Assembly (NCBI RefSeq): GCF_014268505.2
Contig: NZ_JABWQP020000001.1
Coordinates: 930,001-994,000 of the forward strand
DNA from: Pseudomonas khorasanensis
Lineage (GTDB): Bacteria > Pseudomonadota > Gammaproteobacteria > Pseudomonadales > Pseudomonadaceae
Length of the DNA: 64,000 bases
Direction of reading: 5' to 3'
How positions within the stretch are numbered: position 1 is the first letter of the stretch; every line of letters starts with the position of its first letter. The position numbers and the translations under genes are program-made. The notes under the pieces are model-generated. The model saw only the letters and a program-made list of their open reading frames with translations. It searched no databases and was not told the origin of the DNA. Positions 11,213 through 20,827 of this stretch are shown piece after piece.

Positions 11213-11301
11213 GTGGGAGCGAGCCTGCTCGCGAAAGCGGTAGGTTAGTCACTGCCAAAGTTGAAGGTAAGGGCGCATTCGCGAGCAGGCTCGCTCCCAC
11301 A
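11213..11301. repeat. REP doublet between muxB and muxC
   Basis: Inverted arms GGGAGCGAGCCTGCTCGCG and CGCGAGCAGGCTCGCTCCC lie in the only long gap of the mux operon. The repeat ends about 26 bases before the muxC start, close to its ribosome binding site (GGGGAG). Confidence 0.95.
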
Positions 11302-11327
11302 GAGATATGCGGGGAGAACAAGGGTCG

Positions 11328-14300
11328 ATGAACCTCTCCGGTCCTTTCATCAAACGCCCCGTGGCAACCATGCTGCTTTCCCTGGCCATCATGCTGCTCG
11401 GCGGCGTGAGCTTTGGCCTGTTGCCCGTTTCGCCGTTGCCGCAGATGGATTTTCCGGTGATCGTCGTGCAGGCCAGTCTGCCGGGCGCCAGTCCGGAGGT
11501 AATGGCCTCGACGGTGGCGACGCCACTGGAACGTTCGTTCGGCGCCATCGCCGGCGTCAACACGATGAGCAGCCGCTCCAGTCAGGGCTCGACGCGGGTC
11601 ATTCTGCAATTTGACCTGGACCGTGACATCAATGGCGCGGCGCGCGAGGTGCAGGCGGCGATCAATGCATCGCGCAATCTGCTGCCGAGCGGGATGCGCA
11701 GCATGCCGACCTATAAAAAGGTCAACCCGTCGCAGGCACCGATCATGGTGCTGTCGCTGACCTCGGATGTGCTGGAAAAAGGCCAGCTCTACGACCTGGC
11801 CTCGACCATCCTGTCGCAGAGCCTTTCCCAGGTGCAGGGCGTCGGCGAAGTGCAGATCGGTGGCAGTTCGCTGCCGGCAGTGCGCATCGAACTCGAACCA
11901 CAGGCATTGAACCAGTATGGCGTGGCCCTCGACGATGTGCGCAAGACCATCGCCGACGCCAACGTACGCAGGCCCAAGGGTTCGGTCGAGGACGGCCAGC
12001 GCCAGTGGCAGATTCAGGCCAATGACCAGTTGGAGAAAGCCAAGGATTACGAGTCGCTGATCATTCACTACGCCGACGGCGCCGCACTGCGCCTCAAGGA
12101 CGTGGCGAAAGTCAGCGATGGTGTCGAAGACCGTTACAACAGCGGTTTCTTCAATGATGACGCAGCCGTGCTGCTGGTGATCAACCGCCAGGCCGGCGCC
12201 AACATCATCGAAACGGTCAATGAGATCAAGGCGCAGTTGCCAGCGCTGCAAGCGGTGTTGCCCGCCAGCGTCCAGCTGAACCTGGCGATGGATCGCTCGC
12301 CTGTGATCAAGGCGACACTGCACGAAGCCGAGATGACTTTGCTGATTGCGGTCGCGCTGGTGGTGCTGGTGGTTTACCTGTTCCTCGGCAACTTCCGCGC
12401 TTCGCTGATCCCGACCCTGGCCGTGCCAGTGTCACTGGTCGGCACGTTTGCGGTGATGTACCTCTACGGCTTCTCGCTGAACAACCTGTCACTGATGGCG
12501 CTGATCCTCGCCACCGGGCTGGTGGTGGACGACGCTATCGTCGTGTTGGAGAACATCTCCCGACACATCGACGAAGGGGTCAAACCGATGCAGGCGGCCT
12601 ACCTCGGCGCGAAGGAAGTCGGTTTTACCCTCCTGTCGATGAACGTGTCGCTGGTGGCGGTGTTCCTGTCGATCCTCTTTATGGGCGGGCTTGTCGAAAG
12701 CCTGTTCCGCGAATTTTCCATCACCCTGGCCGCAGCGATCGTGGTCTCGCTGGTGGTTTCCCTGACGCTGACGCCGATGCTCTGCGCGCGTTGGCTGAAG
12801 CCGCACACGCCAGGCCAGGAAAACCGCCTGCAACGCTGGAGTCATCGCACCAACGACTGGATGGTTGGCAAATACGCGACCAGCCTTGACTGGGTGCTGC
12901 GTCACCGGCGCCTGACGTTGTTCAGCCTGCTGATTACCGTCGGCGTCAACGTGGCTCTCTATGTGGTGGTACCGAAAACCTTCCTGCCGCAGCAGGACAC
13001 CGGGCAACTGATCGGTTTCGTGCGTGGCGATGACGGTCTTTCATTCAACGTCATGCAACCGAAAATGGAGACATTCCGCCGCGCCGTCCTTAAAGATGAT
13101 GCGGTGGAAAGCGTGGCCGGGTTTATTGGTGGCAGCAACGGTACCAACAACGCGTTCATGATCGTGCGCCTGAAACCGATCAAGGACCGCCAGCTGTCGG
13201 CGCAGAAGGTCATCGAACGCCTGCGCAAGGAAATGCCCAAGGTGCCCGGTGCGCAACTGATGCTGATGGCCGACCAGGACCTGCAATTCGGCGGTGGTCG
13301 CGAGCAGACCAGTTCGCAGTACACCTACATCCTGCAAAGTGGCGACCTCGGCGAGTTACGCAAGTGGTACCCGAAAGTGGTCACGGCGTTGCGTGCTTTG
13401 CCCGAGCTGACCGCCATTGATGCCCGCGAAGGTGCGGGGGCGCAGCAGGTGACGCTGATCGTTGATCGAGATCAGGCCAAACGCCTGGGCGTTGACATGG
13501 ACATGGTCACCTCCGTGCTGAACAACGCCTACAGCCAACGGCAGATATCGACGATCTACGACAGCCTCAACCAGTATCAGGTGGTGATGGAGGTCAATCC
13601 CAAATACGCCCAGGACCCGGTGACCCTCAAGCAGGTGGAGGTCATTACCGCTGAAGGCGCGCGGGTGCCGCTGTCGACGTTCGCCCATTATGAAAACAGT
13701 CTGGAAAACGACCGGGTCAGCCACGAGGGCCAGTTCGCTTCCGAAAGCATTTCCTTCGACATGGCCGAAGGCGTGACGGTGGAGCAGGGCAGTGCCGCCA
13801 TCGAGCGGGCGATCGCCAAGGTCGGTTTGCCGGAAGATGTCATCGCGAAAATGGCCGGCACCGCCGACGCCTTCGCCGCGACGCAGAAGAGCCAGCCGTT
13901 CATGATCCTGGGGGCATTGCTCGCGGTGTATCTGGTGCTGGGTGTGCTGTACGAAAGCTACATTCACCCGCTGACCATCCTCTCGACCTTGCCGTCGGCC
14001 GGGGTCGGCGCGTTGTTGTCGATTTACGCACTCGGTGGCGAATTCAGCCTGATTTCCCTGCTCGGGATATTCCTGCTGATCGGCGTGGTGAAGAAAAACG
14101 CCATTCTGATGATCGACCTCGCCTTGCAACTGGAGCGTCATCAGGGCCTGTCGCCGCTGGATTCGATCCGCAGCGCCTGCCTGCAACGCTTGCGGCCGAT
14201 CCTGATGACCACGCTGGCGGCGATCCTCGGCGCCTTGCCGTTGCTGCTCGGGCGGGCCGAAGGCGCGGAAATGCGCCAGCCGCTGGGGCTGACCATCATC

Positions 14301-14435
14301 GGCGGTCTGGTCTTCAGCCAGATCCTGACCCTTTACACCACGCCCGTGGTTTACCTCTATCTCGACAAGCTGCGCCATCGCTTCAACAAATGGCGTGGCG
14401 TGCGCACTGACGCCGCTCTGGAAACTCCGTTATGA
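11328..14435 (+). CDS. muxC: RND efflux pump subunit MuxC (MdtC-like), 1035 aa
   Basis: Second inner-membrane RND transporter, partner of MuxB. I chose the ATG at 11328 (MNLSGPFIKRPVATMLLSLAI), which aligns with RND N-termini and follows GGGGAGAACAAGG; an earlier in-frame ATG at 11307 falls in REP-derived sequence. Visible motifs are ATGLVVDDAIVVLENISRH (TM4), GVVKKNAILMIDLAL (TM10) and [21 protein letters not shown] near the C-terminus. It overlaps opmB by ATGA. Confidence 0.95.
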   Translation: MNLSGPFIKRPVATMLLSLAIMLLGGVSFGLLPVSPLPQMDFPVIVVQASLPGASPEVMASTVATPLERSFGAIAGVNTMSSRSSQGSTRVILQFDLDRDINGAAREVQAAINASRNLLPSGMRSMPTYKKVNPSQAPIMVLSLTSDVLEKGQLYDLASTILSQSLSQVQGVGEVQIGGSSLPAVRIELEPQALNQYGVALDDVRKTIADANVRRPKGSVEDGQRQWQIQANDQLEKAKDYESLIIHYADGAALRLKDVAKVSDGVEDRYNSGFFNDDAAVLLVINRQAGANIIETVNEIKAQLPALQAVLPASVQLNLAMDRSPVIKATLHEAEMTLLIAVALVVLVVYLFLGNFRASLIPTLAVPVSLVGTFAVMYLYGFSLNNLSLMALILATGLVVDDAIVVLENISRHIDEGVKPMQAAYLGAKEVGFTLLSMNVSLVAVFLSILFMGGLVESLFREFSITLAAAIVVSLVVSLTLTPMLCARWLKPHTPGQENRLQRWSHRTNDWMVGKYATSLDWVLRHRRLTLFSLLITVGVNVALYVVVPKTFLPQQDTGQLIGFVRGDDGLSFNVMQPKMETFRRAVLKDDAVESVAGFIGGSNGTNNAFMIVRLKPIKDRQLSAQKVIERLRKEMPKVPGAQLMLMADQDLQFGGGREQTSSQYTYILQSGDLGELRKWYPKVVTALRALPELTAIDAREGAGAQQVTLIVDRDQAKRLGVDMDMVTSVLNNAYSQRQISTIYDSLNQYQVVMEVNPKYAQDPVTLKQVEVITAEGARVPLSTFAHYENSLENDRVSHEGQFASESISFDMAEGVTVEQGSAAIERAIAKVGLPEDVIAKMAGTADAFAATQKSQPFMILGALLAVYLVLGVLYESYIHPLTILSTLPSAGVGALLSIYALGGEFSLISLLGIFLLIGVVKKNAILMIDLALQLERHQGLSPLDSIRSACLQRLRPILMTTLAAILGALPLLLGRAEGAEMRQPLGLTIIGGLVFSQILTLYTTPVVYLYLDKLRHRFNKWRGVRTDAALETPL

Positions 14436-15901
14436 CTGACCGTTCGCTTATCTCATTGGTCACCGCGCGCGGTTCGCGCCTGTTGAGCCTGTCGTTGTGC
14501 GTGGCGCTGCTCAGCGCCTGCGCCGTCGGCCCGGACTACCAGCGCCCGCAAACCGCCGAAATCACCCAGTTCAAGGAAGCCGAAGGCTGGCGTCAGGCCA
14601 ACCCCAGCGACTCGCTGGCCCGTGGCGCCTGGTGGGAGTTGTATGGCGATCAGCAGCTCAACCGATTGGTCGAAAACCTCAACAGCGCCAACCAGACGGT
14701 CGCTCAATCGGAAGCGCAGTACCGTCAGGCACAAGCCCTGGTGCGCAGTGCCCGAGGGGCGTTTTACCCCAGCGTAGACCTGAGTGTGGGCAAGACCCGC
14801 TCCAGTCAGGGCACCGGCAGCAGCAGTTCAAGCCTGAGCAGTTCCTCAAGCGGGATCCGCGACACCTACAACGCGCAATTGGGCGTCAGTTGGGAAGCGG
14901 ATGTCTGGGGCAAGTTGCGTCGCGGGCTGGAGGCCGATGAAGCCAGCGCCCAGGCGAGCTTTGCCGACTTGGCGGCGATGCGATTGAGTCAGCAGTCGGA
15001 GCTGGTGCAGAACTACTTGCAACTGCGGGTCATTGACCAGCAGAAGCGTCTGCTTGAAGCCACCGTCGCGGCGTACGAGCGTTCATTGAAAATGACGCAG
15101 AATCAGTACCGCGCCGGAGTTTCCGGGCGCGATGCGGTGGCGCAGGCGCAAACCCAGCTGAAAAGTACCCAGGCCGATCTGGTGGACCTGATCTGGCAGC
15201 GCGCACAGTTTGAAAACGCCATTGCGGTGCTGACGGGGCAAGCGCCGGCGAATTTCAGCATCGCTGAAACCCAGACGATTCCAAACCTGCCGCAAGTGCC
15301 ACTGAGCTTGCCTTCGCAATTGCTCGAACGCCGCCCCGATATCGCCTCGGCCGAGCGCTCGGTGATCGCCGCCAACGCCAATATCGGCGTGGCGAAAGCC
15401 GCTTATTACCCGGACCTGAGCCTTAGCTTGAGCGGCGGCTACAGCAGCAGCACGTCAAAAAACCTGATCAGCTTGCCGAACCGTTTCTGGTCGGTCGGCC
15501 CGCAACTGTCGTTGCCACTGTTCGACGGCGGCATCCGTTCGGCGGAGGTCGACCGTACCGAAGCGGCCTATGACGAAACCGTCGCCCGCTACCGCCAGAC
15601 CGTGCTGGACGGTTTCCGCGAAGTGGAAAACTACCTGATCCAGCTCAAGGTGTATGAAGACGAGGCGGCGGTGCGCCAGGAAGCGCTGGATGCGGCGCGT
15701 GATTCACTGCGTCTGACCGAGAACCAGTACAAGGCTGGCCTGATTGCCTACATCGATGTGGTGGTCGTGCAGGCCACGGCCCTGAGTAACGAGCGTAGCG
15801 TACTGAATGTCTTGCAGAGCCGCTTGATTGCGAGTGTGCAACTGATTGCCGCGCTGGGCGGTGGTTGGGACGGGCAACTGGATGTCAGCGACAACCGCTG
15901 A
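14432..15901 (+). CDS. opmB: Outer-membrane efflux channel lipoprotein OpmB (TolC/OprM family), 489 aa
   Basis: Outer-membrane factor that completes the Mux pump. The signal peptide ends in a lipobox LLSAC with acylated Cys30, followed by AVGPDYQRPQT, the typical OprM-family start. Two OEP repeats are seen (ANQTVAQSEAQYRQAQALVRSARGAFYPSVDLS and NANIGVAKAAYYPDLSLSLSGGYSS). A Ser-rich patch near residues 130-145 (SSSSSLSSSSSG) is low complexity. The overlap with muxC indicates co-translation. A REP pair follows the stop; I see no other terminator. Confidence 0.94.
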   Translation: MTDRSLISLVTARGSRLLSLSLCVALLSACAVGPDYQRPQTAEITQFKEAEGWRQANPSDSLARGAWWELYGDQQLNRLVENLNSANQTVAQSEAQYRQAQALVRSARGAFYPSVDLSVGKTRSSQGTGSSSSSLSSSSSGIRDTYNAQLGVSWEADVWGKLRRGLEADEASAQASFADLAAMRLSQQSELVQNYLQLRVIDQQKRLLEATVAAYERSLKMTQNQYRAGVSGRDAVAQAQTQLKSTQADLVDLIWQRAQFENAIAVLTGQAPANFSIAETQTIPNLPQVPLSLPSQLLERRPDIASAERSVIAANANIGVAKAAYYPDLSLSLSGGYSSSTSKNLISLPNRFWSVGPQLSLPLFDGGIRSAEVDRTEAAYDETVARYRQTVLDGFREVENYLIQLKVYEDEAAVRQEALDAARDSLRLTENQYKAGLIAYIDVVVVQATALSNERSVLNVLQSRLIASVQLIAALGGGWDGQLDVSDNR

Positions 15902-15904
15902 ACC

Positions 15905-15990
15905 TGTAGGAGTGAGCCTGCTCACGAAAGCGGTGGGTCATTCAGCACATCATCAACTGACCCGCCGCGCGAGCAGGCTCGCTCCCACAA
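15905..15990. repeat. REP doublet after opmB
   Basis: A slightly diverged left arm (GTAGGAGTGAGCCTGCTCAC) pairs with a consensus right arm (GCGAGCAGGCTCGCTCCCAC), just after the mux operon. Confidence 0.9.
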
Positions 15991-16162
15991 CGTGGCTTAA
16001 AGCCCACCCCGGCGCCTTGTAGGACGATCAAACAACGCTTCATCGGCTTGATGGCAATTTGATTGCTTAGTCAGTGCGTTCCTCCGCGCAATCAGTACAA
16101 TCGCCACATTTGCCCGACCGAGAATGGAAGCAGTACGGTTTCGGCTTGTCACGAGAACGTCC

Positions 16163-18244
16163 ATGCTCATCGGCAGTTATTCCCTCACCCTGGTTGTCAT
16201 TTCGTTGTCCGTGGCGGTACTCGCGTCGTACACGGCGCTTGACCTGAGCGGACGCATCGCCACGGCCAAAGGCCGGGCCGTGCATTTCTGGACGGCGGGC
16301 GGGGCGTTTGCGATGGGCGTCGGCGTCTGGTCGATGCACTTTATCGGCATGCTCGCCTTCAAGTTGCCAATCGATCTGGGCTATGACGTCACCCTGACCG
16401 CGCTGTCGCTGCTGATTGCCGTGCTGTCCTGCGGCTTTGCCCTGTGGCTGGTCAGTCAGCCGAAGCTGCCGCTTGCGCAACTGGCGTTCGGTGCACTGAT
16501 CATGGGCTCGGGCATCAGCGCGATGCACTACACCGGCATGGCCGCGCTGCGCATGACCCCCGGCATCGATTACGACCCGACGTTGTTCAGCGCATCGTTG
16601 CTGATCGCCGTCGGTGCCTCGGCGGCGGCACTGTGGATTGCCTTTCGCCTGCGCCAGCACTCGCCGCATGTGAGGCTGATTCGCGCGGGTGCGGCAGTGA
16701 TCATGGGCGTGGCGATTGTCGGCATGCATTACACCGGCATGGCCGCTGCACAATTTCCCGACGGCAGTTTCTGCGGCGCGACACTCAACGGCTTGAGAGG
16801 CAATGGCCTGGACAGCCTGGTGGTCGTCACGACACTGGCGGTCCTGTCGATTGCCTTGCTGACGTCGATTCTTGACGCCCGGCTTGAAGCGCGCACCGCA
16901 GACCTCGCGCATTCATTGACAGTCGCGAACCGCGAACTCACCCAACTGGCGTTGCACGACCCGCTGACCGGTCTGCCGAACCGCATGCTCCTCGACGACC
17001 GGATCAGCCAGGCGATGAAAAAGGTCGAGGAACAGGGCGGCTGCTTCGCGCTGATGTTCATCGATCTGGATGGATTCAAACCGGTCAACGACGCTTTTGG
17101 CCATCACATGGGCGATCAATTGCTGCGTGAAGTCGGCATGCGCCTGCGCGAAGACCTGCGCAGTCAGGATACGCTCGCGCGCATTGGCGGCGATGAGTTC
17201 GTCCTGCTCGTGCGCCTCACCGAACCCGACGACGCGTTGAGCCTGGCGGCGCGTCAGGTCGGCTTGATCGGCCGAACCTTCCGGGTCGCCGAACATGATC
17301 TGCAGATTTCCGCCAGCGTCGGCATCGCCCTGTACCCGGGCAACGGCGAAAACGCCCAGCAGTTACTGATGAACGCCGACGCTGCGATGTATCACGCCAA
17401 GGGCGGCGGCAAAAACGGTTACAGCTTCTTCGACGTATCGATGAACACCAATGCGCGCAAGCAGTTGCAACTGCTGCAGGATTTGCGTGCGGCACTTGAG
17501 CACAATCAATTCCATCTGCATTACCAGCCCAAGTTCGACGCGGTCAACGGTCGCCCGGTCGGTGCCGAAGCCCTGTTGCGCTGGGCGCACCCGGAACACG
17601 GGATGCTGATGCCTGACAAGTTCATCGATCTGGCTGAAAAAACCGGCCTGATCATCCCGATGGGGGAATGGGTGCTGAACGAAGCCTGTCGCCAGATGCG
17701 CGAGTGGTACGTGCTCGGTTACTCCGACTGGCGCATCGCGGTGAATCTCTCGGCGCTGCAGTTCTGCCATGCCGGGCTGGTCCGAAGCGTGGCCAGGGCG
17801 CTGGCGACGCACCAGTTACCGGCCAACAGCCTGACCCTGGAAATCACCGAAACCACGGCGATGAGCGACGCGGATGCGAGCATGACGGTGCTGCAGGAAC
17901 TGTCGGACATGGGCGTTGATCTGTCGATTGATGACTTTGGCACCGGTTATTCGAGCCTGATGTACCTCAAGCGTCTGCCGGCCAATGAGCTGAAGATTGA
18001 CCGTGGTTTCGTCCGTGATCTGGAGCACGACAGCGATGACGCCGCGATCGTCTCGGCGATTGTGGCGCTGGGGCAGGCGCTGGATCTGCGGATTGTCGCC
18101 GAGGGCGTGGAGACCGGTGCGCAGCAGGAGTTTCTGACGAAACTGGGCTGTGATTCGCTGCAGGGTTATCTGCTCGGGCATCCGATGCCGGCAGAACGCT
18201 TTATGCAGGACATCGTGCGCGGGCAACGTCTTGCGGTGGTCTGA
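16163..18244 (+). CDS. mucR: MHYT-GGDEF-EAL membrane c-di-GMP enzyme (MucR-like), about 693 aa
   Basis: Integral-membrane regulator of cyclic di-GMP. The N-terminal seven-helix MHYT domain carries the three signature repeats (WSMHFIGM, SAMHYTGM, VGMHYTGM). Next is a GGDEF domain with intact GGDEF and an I-site RSQD five residues upstream, so both synthesis and product inhibition look possible. The C-terminal EAL domain keeps GAEALLRW, the NLS motif, EITETT, DDFGTGYSS and EGVE, so hydrolysis also looks possible. Domain order and length fit P. aeruginosa MucR (alginate and biofilm control) better than NbdA, by family knowledge rather than alignment. The start at 16163 (MLIGSYSLTLVVIS) is preferred; an ATG at 16124 would add 13 residues. 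Confidence 0.88.
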   Translation: MLIGSYSLTLVVISLSVAVLASYTALDLSGRIATAKGRAVHFWTAGGAFAMGVGVWSMHFIGMLAFKLPIDLGYDVTLTALSLLIAVLSCGFALWLVSQPKLPLAQLAFGALIMGSGISAMHYTGMAALRMTPGIDYDPTLFSASLLIAVGASAAALWIAFRLRQHSPHVRLIRAGAAVIMGVAIVGMHYTGMAAAQFPDGSFCGATLNGLRGNGLDSLVVVTTLAVLSIALLTSILDARLEARTADLAHSLTVANRELTQLALHDPLTGLPNRMLLDDRISQAMKKVEEQGGCFALMFIDLDGFKPVNDAFGHHMGDQLLREVGMRLREDLRSQDTLARIGGDEFVLLVRLTEPDDALSLAARQVGLIGRTFRVAEHDLQISASVGIALYPGNGENAQQLLMNADAAMYHAKGGGKNGYSFFDVSMNTNARKQLQLLQDLRAALEHNQFHLHYQPKFDAVNGRPVGAEALLRWAHPEHGMLMPDKFIDLAEKTGLIIPMGEWVLNEACRQMREWYVLGYSDWRIAVNLSALQFCHAGLVRSVARALATHQLPANSLTLEITETTAMSDADASMTVLQELSDMGVDLSIDDFGTGYSSLMYLKRLPANELKIDRGFVRDLEHDSDDAAIVSAIVALGQALDLRIVAEGVETGAQQEFLTKLGCDSLQGYLLGHPMPAERFMQDIVRGQRLAVV

Positions 18245-18249
18245 GCTTC

Positions 18250-18314
18250 TTCGCGAGCAGGCTCGCTCTTACAGGTGATCGCATTCCCTTGTGGGAGCGA
18301 GCCTGCTCGCGAAG
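18250..18314. repeat. REP doublet
   Basis: Inverted arms TCGCGAGCAGGCTCGCTC and GGGAGCGAGCCTGCTCGCG, close-spaced, between mucR-like and the SDR gene. Confidence 0.93.
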
Positions 18315-18409
18315 GCGATCGCGCCAACACCATGGATCTCATGCAAAAGCCATGAATGGCGGTTATTCTTGCCCCGACGGTTACGTGAGCACGCGGGGGA
18401 AAGGCCAGC

Positions 18410-19156
18410 ATGGATAAAGTCATTGTGATCACCGGTGGCGGGCGCGGAATCGGCGCTGCCACGGCGCTGTTGGCGGCCGAACAGGGCTATCGGATCTGCA
18501 TCAACTATCAGTCGGATGAACAGGCCGCGCACAGCGTGCTCGAGCAAGTTCGAACCCTGGGCGCCCAGGCCATCGCGGTACGCGCCGATGTCAGCATCGA
18601 AGACGAAGTGATCGCGATGTTTCACCGCGTCGACACCGAGCTGGGCCGTGTCACCGCGCTGGTCAATAACGCCGGCACCGTCGGGCAAAAGTCGCGGGTC
18701 GATGAAATGTCCGAATTCCGCATCCTCAAAATCATGAAGACCAACGTGCTGGCACCGATCCTCTGTGCCAAACACGCGATCCTGCGCATGTCGCCCAAAC
18801 ACGGCGGGCAGGGCGGCAGCATCGTCAACGTGTCCTCCGTCGCAGCGCGTCTGGGTTCGCCGAACGAATACGTTGATTACGCAGCGTCCAAAGGCGCGCT
18901 CGACACATTCACCATTGGCTTGTCCAAGGAAGTGGCGGGCGAGGGGATTCGGGTCAATGCGGTGCGTCCGGGCTACATCTACACCGATTTCCATGCACTG
19001 AGCGGCGACCCGGATCGGGTCAGCAAACTCGAGTCGGCCATCCCAATGGCCCGTGGCGGCCGGCCGGATGAAGTGGCGGAGGCGATTGTCTGGTTGTTGT
19101 CGGACAAGGCTTCGTACGCGACGGGGACGTTTGTTGATTTGGGCGGTGGGCGCTAG
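18410..19156 (+). CDS. Short-chain dehydrogenase/reductase, 248 aa
   Basis: Classical SDR oxidoreductase using NAD(P). The cofactor-binding TGGGRGIG lies at about residues 8-15, NNAG near 85-88, catalytic Ser in VNVSSVAARLG, and the Tyr/Lys pair in YAASKGAL. The Asn-Tyr-Gln after beta-2 (CINYQSDEQ) resembles YgfF/glucose dehydrogenase-like SDRs. It stands alone between two REP pairs; the substrate cannot be inferred. Length is typical. Confidence 0.93.
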   Translation: MDKVIVITGGGRGIGAATALLAAEQGYRICINYQSDEQAAHSVLEQVRTLGAQAIAVRADVSIEDEVIAMFHRVDTELGRVTALVNNAGTVGQKSRVDEMSEFRILKIMKTNVLAPILCAKHAILRMSPKHGGQGGSIVNVSSVAARLGSPNEYVDYAASKGALDTFTIGLSKEVAGEGIRVNAVRPGYIYTDFHALSGDPDRVSKLESAIPMARGGRPDEVAEAIVWLLSDKASYATGTFVDLGGGR

Positions 19157-19188
19157 GCCACAGGTTTCGCTTCGATAGCAACGGCCCC

Positions 19189-19261
19189 TTCGCGAGCAGG
19201 CTCGCTCCCACAGTGGATTTGTGAATACAGAACCAATGTGGGAGCGAGCCTGCTCGCGAAG
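19189..19261. repeat. REP doublet between convergent genes
   Basis: Inverted arms CTTCGCGAGCAGGCTCGC and GAGCGAGCCTGCTCGCGAAG lie between the SDR stop (plus) and the MocR-type stop (minus). Confidence 0.94.
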
Positions 19262-19287
19262 GGTCCGGTCCGGACAACATCAAAGCT

Positions 19288-20697
19288 TCAGAAAGACCGC
19301 ACAATGCGCCCCAACGTCTCCATGGCCTTTTCCGATTCCTCGGTCCACGGGCTGCCGTAATTCAGGCGGATACAGTTTCTGAAGCGTCGCGTCGGCGAGA
19401 AGATCGGCCCCGGGGCGATGCTGATGCCTTGCGCCAGTGCCATTTGAAACAGCTTCAGCGAATCCATCTGTTCCGGCAGTTCCAACCATAGAAAATAGCC
19501 GCCCGCCGGTTGGCTGACACGGGTCTGCACCGGAAAGTAACGGACAATCGCCGCGAGCATCGCGCTTTGCTGTTCTTCCAGGGCGTAGCGCAGCTTGCGC
19601 AGGTGACGATCGTAGCCGCCGTGTTGCAAGTAATCGGCAATGGCTGCTTGTGCCGGCATCGACGCGCACAACGAGGTCATCAGTTTCAGGCGTTCGATTT
19701 TCTGCGCAAAGCGTCCGGCGGCGACCCAGCCGATGCGATAGCCGGGCGCCAGGCTCTTGGCGAACGAGCCGCAATGCATCACCAGGCCTTCGGTGTCGAA
19801 GGCCTTGGCCGGTTTCGGCGCCTGTTGTCCGTAATAGAGTTCGGCGTAGACGTCGTCTTCGATCAACGGCACCTGATGCTGGCGCAGCAACTCGACCAGT
19901 TCCTGTTTCTTCGCCTCGGGCATGGTCGCGCCCATCGGGTTCTGAAAACTGGTCATGCACCAGCAGGCCTTGATCGGGTGGCGCTCAAGTGTCTGCGCCA
20001 GAACGCCAAGATCGATACCGTCACGCGGGTGCACCGGGATTTCCACGGCCTTTAGTTTCAGGCGTTCGAGCACTTGCAGGCTGGCGTAGAACGCGGGGGC
20101 TTCGATCGCCACCAGGTCGCCGGGCTCAGTCACTGCTTGCAGGCACAGGTTCAGCGCTTCGAGGGCGCCGTTGGTAATCAGCAGCTCCTCCATCGGCAGC
20201 ATCAGCCCGCCCACCATGTAGCGCAGGGCGATCTGTCGACGCAGTTGCGGGTTGCCCGGCGACATGTCGGTGACGACCATGCGCGGGTCCATCTCCCGCG
20301 CGGCGCTCGCCAGAGACCGCGACAGTCGCTGCAAGGGAAACAGCGTTGGGCTGGGAAACGCCGAGCCGAAGGGCACGGTGTTCGGGTCCTTGATCGAGTC
20401 GAGCACGGAGAACACCAGTTCGCTGACGTCGACTTCGGTGGACTCGCTGACTTGAGGGCTGATCACCGGTTCGGAAAAAGGGCTGGGCGCATGCGTGTTG
20501 ACGAAGTAACCGGAACGCGGCCGGGCGCGGATCAGGCCACGGCGTTCGAGCAGATAATAGGCCTGGAACACCGTGGACGGGCTGACGCCGTAAGTCTGGC
20601 TGGCATAGCGCACCGACGGCACGCGCTGGCCAGGGCCGAGGACGCCGGAGCGGATCAGTTCAGCGATGTCGTCGGCGAATTTTTCGTAGCGTTTCAT
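19288..20697 (-). CDS. MocR-type transcription factor (GntR winged helix plus aminotransferase fold), 469 aa
   Basis: PLP-binding regulator. The N-terminal GntR winged helix covers residues 1-72 (MKRYEKFADDIAELIRSGVLGPGQRVPSVRYASQ, cut here to its ends: start MKRYEKF, recognition region VSPSTVFQAYYLLE). A class-I aminotransferase-like domain follows, with PLP-phosphate region NGALEALNLCLQ, ligand Asp in IEDDVYAELYYG and the likely Schiff-base Lys in CGSFAKSLAPGYRIGWV. I chose the start at 20697, since the in-frame extension upstream (MWERACSR) is translated REP sequence. MocR proteins usually sit next to their target, often a divergent transporter or metabolic gene; here the upstream neighbour on the same strand is ccoG, so the target is not evident. 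Confidence 0.93.
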   Translation of the reverse strand: MKRYEKFADDIAELIRSGVLGPGQRVPSVRYASQTYGVSPSTVFQAYYLLERRGLIRARPRSGYFVNTHAPSPFSEPVISPQVSESTEVDVSELVFSVLDSIKDPNTVPFGSAFPSPTLFPLQRLSRSLASAAREMDPRMVVTDMSPGNPQLRRQIALRYMVGGLMLPMEELLITNGALEALNLCLQAVTEPGDLVAIEAPAFYASLQVLERLKLKAVEIPVHPRDGIDLGVLAQTLERHPIKACWCMTSFQNPMGATMPEAKKQELVELLRQHQVPLIEDDVYAELYYGQQAPKPAKAFDTEGLVMHCGSFAKSLAPGYRIGWVAAGRFAQKIERLKLMTSLCASMPAQAAIADYLQHGGYDRHLRKLRYALEEQQSAMLAAIVRYFPVQTRVSQPAGGYFLWLELPEQMDSLKLFQMALAQGISIAPGPIFSPTRRFRNCIRLNYGSPWTEESEKAMETLGRIVRSF

Positions 20698-20741
20698 GTT
20701 GGGTCCGAATGTGTTCTTTTTGGGAGCCCGCGTTGCCTTCG

Positions 20742-20806
20742 TTCGCGAGCAGGCTCGCTCCCACAAAATGATTGTGAATAGCCGTGGGAGCGAGCCTGCT
20801 CGCGAA
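20742..20806. repeat. REP doublet between ccoG and the MocR-type gene
   Basis: Inverted arms TCGCGAGCAGGCTCGCTCCC and GGGAGCGAGCCTGCTCGCG, downstream of the ccoG stop and about 45 bases before the MocR start. Confidence 0.94.
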
Positions 20807-20827
20807 GAAGCAGCGCAGTCTAAGGGA

